Positions 52,159 through 61,345 of a stretch of DNA of 64,000 nucleotides are shown here, piece after piece (the first letter of the stretch is position 1; every line of letters begins with the position of its first letter). Below the pieces are notes generated by a model, which was given only the letters and a program-made list of their open reading frames with translations, did not search any database and was not told the origin of the DNA. Source of the DNA: Falsiruegeria litorea R37 (lineage in GTDB: Bacteria > Pseudomonadota > Alphaproteobacteria > Rhodobacterales > Rhodobacteraceae); contig NZ_FWFO01000001.1 in the NCBI RefSeq assembly GCF_900172225.1, positions 2,542,001 through 2,606,000 of the forward strand, in the 5' to 3' direction. The position numbers were made by a program, and so were the translations under genes.

Positions 52159-54075
52159 TCAGCTGCGCTCCCATTGGGGGACAAAATCGCCGAGGGTGTC
52201 CATGATTTCCGCGTCAGTCGCATTGCCCGAAACATAGGCCACAAGCCCGCGTTTCTTGATGTCCTCGACACGCTCGACACTGGCGTCGATACCAGCTTCG
52301 GCAAACTCGGCCTCAAAGATCCGCTTTACCGCGCTCTTTCGCAACGCGGGTTTGAACACCTTGCCAACGGCGGTTTTGGGCAACTCCTCCATGATTTCGA
52401 TGTATTTCGGAACAGCGCCATGTTCTTGGATGTGTTCAGCGGCATACTCCAGCAACTCGTCGGCTGTGGCGCTAGCCCCTGCCACAAGCTCGACATAGGC
52501 TGCCGGGACCTCACCGGCAGTTTTGTCGGGTTGCCCGATCGCACCCACAAAAGACACCTTGTCGTTGCTGGCCAACGCCTCTTCAACCAGCAATGGGTCG
52601 ATGTTGTGACCGCCCCGCAGGATCAGGTCTTTGGCGCGCCCTGTGATCCACAAGAACCCGTCGTCATCGAAATACCCCAGATCTCCGGTCCGCAGGAACA
52701 GCTCGTTCCCCAACTTGGCATATTGGCCGACATTCATGTCGCCCTGCGTATAGGTGTCGCCCGTCGCAACTCCCGGCCCCTTGATACAGATCTCTCCCGC
52801 CGATCCCGCCGCGTGTTCCTGGATCACGGTGCCATCCTCTTGACAGCTGAGGATCATGACACGGGTGTAAGGTGTTGGCATTCCAACAGAACCGATCTTG
52901 CGGGGCGCATCAAAGGGGTTTCCTGAAATCATGCAGGTCGCTTCGGTCATCCCATACCCCTCAAGGATCGGAACCCCGACCGCCTCTTGAAACCTGTTGA
53001 ACAGATGCGTCGGGAACGGAGCCGACCCCGAGCAAGCCACCTTGAGCGACGAAATGTCAGCATCAATCGGAACGTTCAGCTTCATCGCCGCAGCGGTAGG
53101 AACGGTGACCAGAAAGTTGACATTCCACCGCTCGATGACTTTCCAGATGTTGTCGAACACACCGTCACCGCGATACCCCGCCGGGGTCACTTGAACCATA
53201 TGTCCACCTGCCATCATCACCGGCATCAAAATCGCATAAACGCCCATGACATGAAACAAAGGCAAAGGGCACAACGCCGTGGCATCTTCGCTGAAAACAA
53301 AGGTGGCATTGGTCCATGCGTTGTAGAGAGCTCCGGAGTTGCGATGGCGCACCAGTTTGGGAACCCCGGTCGTTCCGCCAGTGTGAAACAGGCCACACAC
53401 GCGGTCTTCGGTGCTTTCTTCAAAGGTCAAACGATCCTTGGGCTGCCGGGCTAGTTCTTTGTGAAAATCCAGCACCTGTACCTGCCGCTCGGTCTTCATC
53501 TTGGGGCGGATCAGCGGCACGATCAGGCGTTTCAAACCCGTCAGATTGGGCAAGAGGTCGATTTCGACAATTGTGTCGACGTTTGGCGCCATGGCAACCG
53601 CTTTGGCAGCCACTTCGGCCAGTTCCACTTTGGGAAACGCTTTTAGGGTGACCAATACTTTGGCATTCCCTTCTCTCAAGATGCCGGCGATGATTTCTGG
53701 CTCCAGAAGCGGATTGATCGGCAGCGCTTTGCTTGCTGTCATGGCGCCCAAAACTGTTACGACGGCTTCGTTCAACCCGGGCAACAGATAAGCGACTGAA
53801 TTGGTCTCGTTCGCCCCAAGCGAGCGGAACAAATTCGCAACCTGGGTGACCTGAGCGTGAACATCTGACCAGGTCAGGGTATAGGCTTTGCTGGTCGGAT
53901 CGGAAAACATCTGAAAGCTGGATCCAGGGCGTCCCCCGTGAACCCGAGCCGTTTCGGTTAGCACCGAATAGGGCGTTTTTCCCGTAAACCGCTCCTCCGG
54001 CGTTGCCTCGCTTTCGATGTCGTTGATGTTTTGCCTGTACTCTTCGATTGTCCTTACGATTTCGAACGACTGCAT
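52159..54075 (-). CDS. acyl-CoA synthetase (AMP-forming)
   Basis: A 638-residue adenylate-forming ligase that would activate an acyl acid with ATP and CoA. The AMP-binding motif is FHTGGTTGVPKLVRH (about residues 247-261). Further core motifs are LEGYGMTEATCM, LRTGDLGYFDDDGFLWITGR and RGGHNIDP. The C-terminal catalytic Lys lies in PKTAVGKVFKPALR. I chose the ATG at 54075 with GGGAAGGC before it. It probably works with the adjacent enoyl-CoA hydratase. The region 54076-54272 upstream holds no clear gene. Confidence 0.9.
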   Translation of the reverse strand: MQSFEIVRTIEEYRQNINDIESEATPEERFTGKTPYSVLTETARVHGGRPGSSFQMFSDPTSKAYTLTWSDVHAQVTQVANLFRSLGANETNSVAYLLPGLNEAVVTVLGAMTASKALPINPLLEPEIIAGILREGNAKVLVTLKAFPKVELAEVAAKAVAMAPNVDTIVEIDLLPNLTGLKRLIVPLIRPKMKTERQVQVLDFHKELARQPKDRLTFEESTEDRVCGLFHTGGTTGVPKLVRHRNSGALYNAWTNATFVFSEDATALCPLPLFHVMGVYAILMPVMMAGGHMVQVTPAGYRGDGVFDNIWKVIERWNVNFLVTVPTAAAMKLNVPIDADISSLKVACSGSAPFPTHLFNRFQEAVGVPILEGYGMTEATCMISGNPFDAPRKIGSVGMPTPYTRVMILSCQEDGTVIQEHAAGSAGEICIKGPGVATGDTYTQGDMNVGQYAKLGNELFLRTGDLGYFDDDGFLWITGRAKDLILRGGHNIDPLLVEEALASNDKVSFVGAIGQPDKTAGEVPAAYVELVAGASATADELLEYAAEHIQEHGAVPKYIEIMEELPKTAVGKVFKPALRKSAVKRIFEAEFAEAGIDASVERVEDIKKRGLVAYVSGNATDAEIMDTLGDFVPQWERS

Positions 54076-54272
54076 GCCTTCCCTCCCCTGTCCGGACACA
54101 ACACCATGATGATCTGTGGTCAGTGCTTTTTCAAATGTTTCGCCCCGGTTTCATGGTCCCCGATATTTCATTGCATGTTCGCGCCAAAGATTTTGGGTCC
54201 TGCCCTTGGGTTCTGGCCCTAGTAGACGCAGGTGCCAGGCGTTGGGTCAACGCGAGCGTTCAGACCCGGCTC

Positions 54273-55283
54273 TTACTTCCCCTTGATCTCGACCGAGAAT
54301 TGTCGCCGCGCGCCCGCTGGCGGTTTCGGGAACGGGGCAGCGGCACGCACCTGCGCCAAGGCGACCTGATCCAACCGGTTTGACCCGGAACTGCGGCTGA
54401 TCGAGACACCAGCCAACGCGCCGCTGTCCGAGATACGAAAACTCACCCGCGCTGACCCGCGAACATTGACAGACTTGCGGCGCGCCCGATGGATCTTGCG
54501 CCTGACCAACCCCGGATAGTTGCTGGCCGCCGCATGGCCCGCAGCACTTGAGGCTGATGCAGACCTGCGCGCATTTGCTGACCCTTTGGGTTTGGTGCCT
54601 GCCTCCGTCCCCTTCTTGGCATTCTGGTTGCCATTACCCGCCTTGGCCGCAACTGATGGTTTGGGTTGGCTCTGTTTCGTCTTGGCCTTCTTCTGCACCG
54701 GTTTGCGGCGTTCCGGCCGACCCATGGGCCGGATCGCGGCACGTCGCCCATCAACCGAGGAAACATTCTGATCGGGTTTGAGAGTTTCAATATGCTCGGT
54801 TGGTTTTGATTGGATCTCTGCCGCGGACGGGTTCGCCGTGGCAATTTCGACCGGCCTCACCGGTTCGTCCTTGCTCAGCGTCTGTGCCGAAAATGGCACC
54901 ACGGCAGGTTGATCAAGCGGTTTCTGCGCGACCGAGGGTGACGTCTCCACGGGTTTCACCGCTTCAATTGGTTCGGCGACCTCGACTGGTTTGGCCATTT
55001 CAACTGGTTTTGCGGATTTGGCCTGCACCAACGGTTCCATCGGCTCAGGTGGCGTATGCTCGATCTCTGCAACTGGAGTCAGTTCTGCCTCACGCGCTAT
55101 CGAAGGCTCTATTGTACCGGTGGTCATATCAGCAAAGGATGCGCCCAAGGCAGCCTCTTCAGCATCTCCGCCCCCTTCGATCCGCACCACGTCCTGCGAG
55201 GCAAAGCCCGTCAACCCGCCTGCATGGGCACCAACGGCCAGAAACCCTGCAACAACGGCTGCAACTCGGGAATGCGGAATCAT
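54273..55283 (-). CDS. tonB: TonB-like energy transducer
   Basis: A 336-residue protein with one N-terminal membrane segment (VAAVVAGFLAVGAHAGGLTG). A long Pro/Lys/Glu-rich spacer covers about residues 60-230 (KPVEMAKPVEVAEPIEAVKP). The C-terminal TonB domain has YPGLVRRKIHRARR and GSARVSFRISDSGALAGVSI. It should connect the ExbB-ExbD motor to the outer-membrane heme receptor. Its start overlaps the stop of exbD (ATGA), so it is translationally coupled. The low-complexity spacer is normal for the family. Confidence 0.9.
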   Translation of the reverse strand: MIPHSRVAAVVAGFLAVGAHAGGLTGFASQDVVRIEGGGDAEEAALGASFADMTTGTIEPSIAREAELTPVAEIEHTPPEPMEPLVQAKSAKPVEMAKPVEVAEPIEAVKPVETSPSVAQKPLDQPAVVPFSAQTLSKDEPVRPVEIATANPSAAEIQSKPTEHIETLKPDQNVSSVDGRRAAIRPMGRPERRKPVQKKAKTKQSQPKPSVAAKAGNGNQNAKKGTEAGTKPKGSANARRSASASSAAGHAAASNYPGLVRRKIHRARRKSVNVRGSARVSFRISDSGALAGVSISRSSGSNRLDQVALAQVRAAAPFPKPPAGARRQFSVEIKGK

Positions 55284-55672
55284 TGCAAGCGTCCTTCGGT
55301 GACGACAAAGACCCGGCTCGCCCCCAAGGCGCGCAGTTCCGCGCCAACCCGAACCAAATCGCGCGCGGGCAAAGCGCGGTCGGGCACGATCCGGACCTCT
55401 TCAAGTGGGGTCGCCACGCTGACGCGTTCGACATAGGCCGCCACCGAGGTCAGTGTTGCACCGCGCAACAACAACCTTCCGTCCGCATGGATGACCAACG
55501 TATCGGGCGGCTCTCGCCCCTCAAGTTCGCTGGTTGCCACCAAATCCAAAGAAGCATCCAAAGGCGGCGCCAACGTCCCCGCAATCATGAAAAAGACCAG
55601 CATCAGAAAGACGATGTTGATCAGAGCAATCGTCGGCTCGCGGCCTGATTTGGGTCTCTTGGCCAGGTTCAT
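55280..55672 (-). CDS. exbD: ExbD/TolR-like transport protein (second copy)
   Basis: A 130-residue inner-membrane protein with one N-terminal helix (PTIALINIVFLMLVFFMIAG) and a periplasmic ExbD/TolR domain ending VFVVTEGRLQ. Where most ExbD proteins have a membrane Asp, this copy has Asn in LINIVFL, so it may not carry protons itself. It follows the first exbD by one base and overlaps tonB by four bases. The pair of ExbD proteins probably forms a mixed complex with ExbB. Confidence 0.88.
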   Translation of the reverse strand: MNLAKRPKSGREPTIALINIVFLMLVFFMIAGTLAPPLDASLDLVATSELEGREPPDTLVIHADGRLLLRGATLTSVAAYVERVSVATPLEEVRIVPDRALPARDLVRVGAELRALGASRVFVVTEGRLQ

Positions 55673-55673
55673 G

Positions 55674-56048
55674 TCAGTTCAGCACCATGGTCTGTGTCTT
55701 GGGCAAGGGCCGCAGGACGGCCAGAACGTCGATCAATTGCTGCGAGGAGGTCCGATCCGAAAATGCCAGAACCAACATCTGCTCTGTGTTGGTCGCAAGC
55801 CGTTCTGCGATCGCTTCAAACGCAGTGTCCTGGCCATCGACCAGCAACCTGTCGCCGTCCAGTTTGACAAAGCGTGTCACCCGCTCGGCTTGGCTGGGTG
55901 CGCTCGGTGCGCCGCCGGTCAATTCGACCTCGCTGTAACGCGAAAAGGTCGAGGTGAGCATGAAAAACAGCAGCAGCAGAAAGATGACGTCGATCAACGA
56001 CGTCATCGAAAGCCGCTTGCGGCGGCGTTTTGCGGTCTCAAGCGCCAT
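55674..56048 (-). CDS. exbD: ExbD/TolR-like transport protein (first copy)
   Basis: A 124-residue ExbD protein with the membrane helix LIDVIFLLLLFFMLTSTF, which contains the conserved Asp of proton-channel ExbD proteins. It is followed by a periplasmic domain. I chose the ATG at 56048 (MALETAKRRRKR), which overlaps exbB by 11 bases; a longer reading lies inside exbB. It should form the proton-driven motor with ExbB and energise TonB. Confidence 0.9.
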   Translation of the reverse strand: MALETAKRRRKRLSMTSLIDVIFLLLLFFMLTSTFSRYSEVELTGGAPSAPSQAERVTRFVKLDGDRLLVDGQDTAFEAIAERLATNTEQMLVLAFSDRTSSQQLIDVLAVLRPLPKTQTMVLN

Positions 56049-56679
56049 GGGCCACCAGTTGCACAACCTCTTGCCCCGGCGCAAAGACGGTGCGCAGGGC
56101 GCGGTTGGCAAAGACACGCTCGCGATGCATGCGGGCCTCGAACCAGGTCAGGATCAACGAAGTCGGCATCGCCACCGCCAACCCCGCAGCTGTGGTCAAG
56201 AGCGCCACCCAGATGCCGCCCGCCAACAACGAGGGGTCAACCGAGCTGCCCGCCGTTTGCAGCTTTTGAAACGCCTCGATCATGCCCAGAACGGTGCCGA
56301 ACAGCCCCAACAGCGGCGCCAGCTGCGCCACCATGTCCAGCGCACTCAGGCCACGCTCCAGTTGGCTGAACCGGTCTTCGGCCTCGGCATCGGTGCGCTC
56401 GGACAGCTCGCCCGGCCCACCATCGACGGCCATCTCGATCACCGGAGCCAGATAGCTGCGGCTTCTGGCCAGATGATGCAGGGCCACTGTCTCGTCCCCG
56501 CGGTCCCAGGCCTCTAATGCATGCGACAGCTCGATATGGCGACCAACGCCAGCGGCGCGATACTGCCACAGCTTGTAGAGCACCAATGCCGCCGTCACGA
56601 CCGAAGTCAGAATAAGGACAGCCACCACAGGGCCGCCAAGATCAAGAACGCCCATCAGGGCCTGTTCGATACGGTCCAT
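56038..56679 (-). CDS. exbB: ExbB/TolQ/MotA-like proton channel protein
   Basis: A 213-residue inner-membrane protein of the ExbB family with three membrane helices: VAVLILTSVVTAALVLYKLW near the N-terminus, and APLLGLFGTVLGMIEAF and LLTTAAGLAVAMPTSLIL in the second half. The latter two form the MotA/TolQ/ExbB proton-channel domain. It heads the exbB-exbD-exbD-tonB operon, just after a small exported protein gene. It should energise heme uptake. Confidence 0.93.
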   Translation of the reverse strand: MDRIEQALMGVLDLGGPVVAVLILTSVVTAALVLYKLWQYRAAGVGRHIELSHALEAWDRGDETVALHHLARSRSYLAPVIEMAVDGGPGELSERTDAEAEDRFSQLERGLSALDMVAQLAPLLGLFGTVLGMIEAFQKLQTAGSSVDPSLLAGGIWVALLTTAAGLAVAMPTSLILTWFEARMHRERVFANRALRTVFAPGQEVVQLVAHGA

Positions 56680-56682
56680 GGC

Positions 56683-57129
56683 TCACCCAATCAGTTCGGT
56701 CTTGGTGCGCGTGCTCAGATCCAGATGCTGAACACAGGCCTTATCATCCAGCCCCGGCGCCTCGCACCGTTCGGCCCCGTTTATCAACACGCGCGAGATC
56801 TGGGCGCAGCTCATGTCCGAGATGTGAAACTGGCGCACGCGCGGACGGTCGGTTGGCAGCTCCTGAAAGTCCAGAAGCGCCATGCGCACCACTTGCCCCT
56901 GCGCGCCGAACAGAACCGTTTCATAGACGGCGCTGATGATGTCCGAGGGATGGCGGTTCTGGATCAGGAAACTGACCCGGCATCCCGCCCCCTCGTCCCG
57001 GGTTGCACTCAGCTCGATGGCGACGCCGGGCGCAGGTTTGGCCTCTTGTGCCAGGGTGCTGCCTGCCCCCAGGGTCAGGGGCAGCGCCAGCAGGGCAAAC
57101 AATACATCTTTCAAAGCTTTATGTGCCAT
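56683..57129 (-). CDS. small exported protein of the heme-uptake locus
   Basis: A 148-residue protein with a signal peptide (DVLFALLALPLTLGAGSTLAQEA), hence periplasmic or lipid-free secreted. The mature part has CRVSFLIQNRHPSDIISAVY, DMSCAQISRVLINGAERC and a Cys near the end, which could form disulfides. I do not recognise a named function. It lies between the receptor and exbB genes, with three bases before exbB, so it is probably part of the same operon and may help receptor or ExbB function. Confidence 0.7.
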   Translation of the reverse strand: MAHKALKDVLFALLALPLTLGAGSTLAQEAKPAPGVAIELSATRDEGAGCRVSFLIQNRHPSDIISAVYETVLFGAQGQVVRMALLDFQELPTDRPRVRQFHISDMSCAQISRVLINGAERCEAPGLDDKACVQHLDLSTRTKTELIG

Positions 57130-57151
57130 CTTTGCCTTTTCTCCTCTTTGA

Positions 57152-59188
57152 TCAAAAGGTCTTTGCCAGGGTCAGCTTGAAGTTGCGGCCCGGCGAGTTG
57201 CGGGTGGACAAATGCGGCTGGTAGGCTTTGTTAAAGATGTTCTCGACACCTGCGCGCACTTCGAGCCCGGCCAAAGTCCCCTGCTGCACCACATAGGTGG
57301 CCCGCAGGTTGTTGATGCCGTAGCCCGGTGTCACCGCTCCCGACGCATCCGTCACCGATTTCGCCGCAATCAATTCCCAGCTCACATCCCAGGTTTGACC
57401 AAACCGCTTGCCGACGGTCAGGCGGGCCGAATCCGCGGGCGTGTTGCGCCAGCGGGTCGCCACGCCAGTGGACGAGATCTCTTCGCCGTCCGTCAGGTTG
57501 GCGTTGAAGTCGGCATAGAAGCCCGACGCGTGGGCATAAGACGCCTCCAGCTCGACGCCCTGGGTTGTGATCTCGGACAGGGGAGCCGAGGGGCTTCCTG
57601 AAACATAAGAGGTCACGTCCCACAGGTTGGTGTCATAGAGATTGATCTTTGCCCGCACGACATCCCCTTGCGAGAACATATCGGTGCGCGTGTAAGACGT
57701 CCCAATCTCATAGGTTCGCGCCTTTTCCGGCTGTGTCATGAACAGCGGCGTGCCCAGATCGTCGATGATCGGCAGACTTTCGGTGTAGGCTGCGCTACCA
57801 AAGACCGCGATACCGTTCTGGAACTCGTACCGCGCTGACAGGCCGCCCATCACGGCGTCATTGTCATAGCTGGCGTTGGCCGGCGGGGTGGCCGATGCGT
57901 TGCCTTCGATATCCTGCGTCTCATACCGCAGCGCCGGGGTCAGGGTGAATTGATCCGTGATCTGCATCTGATTGACCGCAAACAGCGCAAAGCGGCGATC
58001 AGTCCCACCCGGAGCAGACGGCGCATCCAGGCGCTCACGGTTGATCACCTCGGCCCCCACGCGCAGGTCATGCGCCACTTCGCCAGTCTGAAAGTACGAA
58101 GTGTTCTTGACCGTCAGCTTGGTGGTTTCATAACGGTGATCGGCATCCGCAAGTGCCCGAATGCTGGGGAAGAAGGACGATCCTTCAAGCGACGACGACC
58201 CGGTGACATAGCTGCTGTCGATCTTCTGATCCGAGTAGGACAGGTTTACCTGCAGATCGACCAGATCGTTGCCAACGGGGCGGTAGTCATAGCGCAGCAC
58301 TGCAACCTTGGTTTCGATGTCCCGGTCCACATTGCCGAACGACCCGCCAGTGGTGGCAAAGGTGTCATAGGGCACGTCGCGCTCTTGCGAGCTCGAATTA
58401 TTGTACGACAGGGTGATCGAATGATCGTCATTGGTGCCGAACGTGTACTTACCCTTGACCAATACCGAAGGCAGCTTGAACGCGCTGTTGGCGATGACGT
58501 TGCCGTTGCCATCCTTTTGATCGTCCTGCTGACGGTGGGTGTAGTTCAGCAAGAACTCCCAATTCTCGGACGGTTGCCACGCCAGGATCGAGGATGAGGT
58601 GAACCCGTCACCATTGCTGGCGCCCTCAAAGGTCTGGCGAAACTTGAACCCAACCTCGCCGCCGGTGAAATCCGACGCATCCTTGGTTTCCAGTTGCACG
58701 ACACCACCGACAACGCCCGAGCCGTATTCGAACGACCCCACGGTGCCACGAATGACCGAGACGCTTTTGTAGAGCTGCGGATCAGTGAACAGCTGGTTGC
58801 CGATCCGGTAGAGTTCCTCTGCACCCGTCGTAGCCCCATCCACCAGGATCAGAACCTTCTGGTCCGTTCCAAATGTGCCATTGGCGCCGAACCCCCGAAT
58901 GTTGATGCCGGATCCCTGCGGGGTCGAGCCGTTCACAAGGTTCACACCGGGAACCGAGTCGATCAGTTCCGCGACCGTGCCGGCCTGACGGTCGTCGATC
59001 TCGGTCTGGTCAATATTGGTGACGGCGGTGGCGGTGTCCGTCTGAATCTCGCGCTTGCTTTCGCCCAGTTCGATTGTGCCCAGGAATTCGTCGTCCTCAG
59101 CGGTTTCCTGTGCGGCGGCCAGTCCGGCTACCAGGCTGAGGCATGAGGCAGAACCGATCAGAACGGCCCTCAGGTTACGTGCACGCAT
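57152..59188 (-). CDS. TonB-dependent heme/hemoglobin-type receptor
   Basis: A 678-residue outer-membrane receptor. It has a signal peptide (SASCLSLVAGLAAAQETA) and an N-terminal plug (TATAVTNIDQTEIDDRQAGT to GTVGSFEYGSGVVGGVVQLE). A beta-barrel follows, ending in a terminal aromatic-type sequence (RNFKLTLAKTF). The gene context (hmuS-hmuTUV divergent, exbBD-tonB adjacent) points to heme. The FRAP/NPDL region usual in hemoglobin receptors is not conserved: the segment reads YTESLPIIDDLGTP. It is divergent from hmuS across a 235-base region. Confidence 0.88.
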   Translation of the reverse strand: MRARNLRAVLIGSASCLSLVAGLAAAQETAEDDEFLGTIELGESKREIQTDTATAVTNIDQTEIDDRQAGTVAELIDSVPGVNLVNGSTPQGSGINIRGFGANGTFGTDQKVLILVDGATTGAEELYRIGNQLFTDPQLYKSVSVIRGTVGSFEYGSGVVGGVVQLETKDASDFTGGEVGFKFRQTFEGASNGDGFTSSSILAWQPSENWEFLLNYTHRQQDDQKDGNGNVIANSAFKLPSVLVKGKYTFGTNDDHSITLSYNNSSSQERDVPYDTFATTGGSFGNVDRDIETKVAVLRYDYRPVGNDLVDLQVNLSYSDQKIDSSYVTGSSSLEGSSFFPSIRALADADHRYETTKLTVKNTSYFQTGEVAHDLRVGAEVINRERLDAPSAPGGTDRRFALFAVNQMQITDQFTLTPALRYETQDIEGNASATPPANASYDNDAVMGGLSARYEFQNGIAVFGSAAYTESLPIIDDLGTPLFMTQPEKARTYEIGTSYTRTDMFSQGDVVRAKINLYDTNLWDVTSYVSGSPSAPLSEITTQGVELEASYAHASGFYADFNANLTDGEEISSTGVATRWRNTPADSARLTVGKRFGQTWDVSWELIAAKSVTDASGAVTPGYGINNLRATYVVQQGTLAGLEVRAGVENIFNKAYQPHLSTRNSPGRNFKLTLAKTF

Positions 59189-59307
59189 ATCTATCCCTTC
59201 GATGCATACGAAGACCGAATAGGGCTGGCACGTGCTGGCGTTTGGGTCTGTTTTTGATCTTTTTTGGAATCGCGTTTTCAGCGATCTTGCGTTCGGTATT
59301 AAACTTT

Positions 59308-59318
59308 ACTAATTTAGT
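59308..59318. promoter_or_regulatory. candidate iron-responsive palindrome in the receptor/hmuS intergenic region
   Basis: ACTAATTTAGT is a perfect inverted repeat (ACTAA, T, TTAGT) in an AT-rich stretch between the divergent receptor and hmuS genes. It could be an iron-regulator site (Irr, RirA or Fur type), but it does not match a consensus I can state with confidence. Confidence 0.35.
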
Positions 59319-59423
59319 CAACATTGATCGTTACGATGTGAACGACCCGCCAGCCGCCTTGCCCATTCCGGGCCGTCATCGGCCGCCAGCTGTCCCCACT
59401 GCAAAAAGAGAACTGGATATCCC

Positions 59424-60491
59424 ATGACCGAACAGGCGCCCCTTGCCCCTGCCCTGTCCCCCCTCGAGATCCTGGCCGCGCGCCAGGACAACCTGTCCCT
59501 GCGCGACCGTGATCTGGCCGACAAACTGGGCATCACCGAAGCCCAATTGGTCGCCGCCCATGTGGGCATCGACGCGACTCGCATTTCGGCCGATCTGGAT
59601 GACATCTTTCCCCGGTTGCCCGGGTTGGGAAACGTCATGGCCCTGACCCGCAACCGCTCTTGCGTGATCGAAAAGGTTGGACAGTACGAAAACTATCGCT
59701 CTGGCCAACATGCCTCGATGGTGCTGACAGCTGACATTGACCTGCGCATGTTCCCCTCTCACTGGGTTTCGGCCTTTGCCGTCGAGCGCACGACCGACCG
59801 CACCATCCGTCGCTCGCTTCAGATTTTTGATGCGGCTGGGGATGCGGTCCACAAGATCTTTTTGCGCGATGGCTCGGACCTGTCCCATTGGAACACGATA
59901 GTGCGAGAGCTACGGCATGAGGACCAATCGCAAACACTGCAGGTTTCGCGCCGCAAACCGGTCGAAGCGCCAAAAGCCAACCCCGACAAGGCCGATGTCC
60001 TGCGGGCTGAATGGGCCAAGATGACGGACACGCATCAATTCATGCGCCTGACGTCCAAGCTCAAGATGAATCGCCTGGGCGCTTACCGCATCGCCGGTGA
60101 GCCTCTGGCGCGCCGGATCGAACCCACGGAAGTCGACACAATGCTGGAAGCGGTGCGTGATCAGGGGATCGAAGTCATGGTCTTTGTTGGCAACCAGGGC
60201 TGCATCGAAATTCACGGCGGCCCCATCGAGACTTTGAAATCCATGGGCCCCTGGCAGAATGTGCTGGACCCGCATTTTAATCTGCACCTGCGCAGCGATC
60301 ACATCGCCGAGGTCTGGGCCGTCGCCAAACCCACCCAACGCGGCCCCGCCGTGTCGGTCGAGGCCTTTGACGCCGAGGGCGGTTTGATCTTTCAGGTCTT
60401 TGGTCGCCGGAGCGACACTGCGGATCACCGCCCGGCTTGGGGCAAGATCGTCGATGGTCTGCAATCAGCCAAGCAGTCAGAGGTGGCATGA
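59424..60491 (+). CDS. hmuS: hemin-degrading/hemin-handling factor HmuS
   Basis: A 355-residue cytoplasmic protein of the HmuS/ChuS/HemS family, which binds heme after import and helps release iron or deliver heme. It shows the family's duplicated structure: one half with RNRSCVIEKVGQYENYRSG and the other with VFVGNQGCIEIHGGPIETLK. The second half contains DPHFNLHLRSDHIAEVWAV. It is the first gene of the hmuSTUV operon. Its stop codon overlaps the hmuT start (ATGA). Confidence 0.93.
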   Translation: MTEQAPLAPALSPLEILAARQDNLSLRDRDLADKLGITEAQLVAAHVGIDATRISADLDDIFPRLPGLGNVMALTRNRSCVIEKVGQYENYRSGQHASMVLTADIDLRMFPSHWVSAFAVERTTDRTIRRSLQIFDAAGDAVHKIFLRDGSDLSHWNTIVRELRHEDQSQTLQVSRRKPVEAPKANPDKADVLRAEWAKMTDTHQFMRLTSKLKMNRLGAYRIAGEPLARRIEPTEVDTMLEAVRDQGIEVMVFVGNQGCIEIHGGPIETLKSMGPWQNVLDPHFNLHLRSDHIAEVWAVAKPTQRGPAVSVEAFDAEGGLIFQVFGRRSDTADHRPAWGKIVDGLQSAKQSEVA

Positions 60492-61345
60492 TGCGCAATC
60501 TTCTGACCACAGCGGCCTTTGTTCTTGCGGCAACCGGTGTCACCGCCGACGAGCTGCCCAGTCGCATCATTTCTATCGGTGGGGCCGTGACCGAGATCGT
60601 CTATGCCCTGGAGCAAGAAGATCGCTTGGCGGGCCGCGACCGCACCTCGACTTATCCAGCAGAGGCCACTGAACTGCCCGACATCGGCTATATGCGCGCG
60701 CTTGCCCCCGAAGGTGTGCTGTCGGTCTCGCCCGACCTTATCATCTCGGTCGAGGGGTCCGGCCCGCCAGAAACCATCGACGTGCTGCGCAGCGCCAATG
60801 TCGAGATGGTGGAAATCCCAGAGCGTTTCACCCGCGACGGGATCGTCACCAAAATCCGCGCTGTTGGGGCTGCTCTGGACCGGGATGCGGCCGCAAACGC
60901 GCTGGCCACGCAGGTCGGTCAGGATATCGACAAGGCGCATGCGGCGGCGATCGAAGCCGCCAACGGCAAGCCGCAGCGGGTGCTCTTTGTCCTGTCGACA
61001 CAGGGCGGCAAGATCACCGCATCGGGCACCGGCACCAGTGCAGATGGGATCATCCGACTTGCCGGTGGCGTCAACGCCGTGACCGAGTTTGAAAACTGGA
61101 AGGAGATGTCACCCGAGGCAGTCAGCATCGCGGCCCCTGATGTCATTTTGATGATGGATCGCGGCGGTGACCATGGCGCCGCGACCGAGGAACTGTTGTC
61201 GATGCCCGCCATCGCACTTACCCCTGCCGGACAAAACCGCCGGGTGGTGCGCATGAACGGCTTGCACCTGCTGGGCTTTGGCCCACGCACTGCCAGCGCG
61301 ATCACCGAGCTGTCGCAAGCCCTGCAACAAGGGGCCGAGTCGTGA
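60488..61345 (+). CDS. hmuT: hemin ABC transporter substrate-binding protein HmuT
   Basis: A 285-residue periplasmic binding protein for heme. It has a signal peptide (MMRNLLTTAAFVLAATGVTA) and a class III binding-protein fold, with SRIISIGGAVTEIVYALEQE and RTSTYPAEATELPDIGYMR as in HmuT. I chose the first ATG at 60488; the next codon is also ATG. Its start overlaps the hmuS stop and its stop overlaps the hmuU GTG start, so the operon is translationally coupled. Confidence 0.93.
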   Translation: MMRNLLTTAAFVLAATGVTADELPSRIISIGGAVTEIVYALEQEDRLAGRDRTSTYPAEATELPDIGYMRALAPEGVLSVSPDLIISVEGSGPPETIDVLRSANVEMVEIPERFTRDGIVTKIRAVGAALDRDAAANALATQVGQDIDKAHAAAIEAANGKPQRVLFVLSTQGGKITASGTGTSADGIIRLAGGVNAVTEFENWKEMSPEAVSIAAPDVILMMDRGGDHGAATEELLSMPAIALTPAGQNRRVVRMNGLHLLGFGPRTASAITELSQALQQGAES

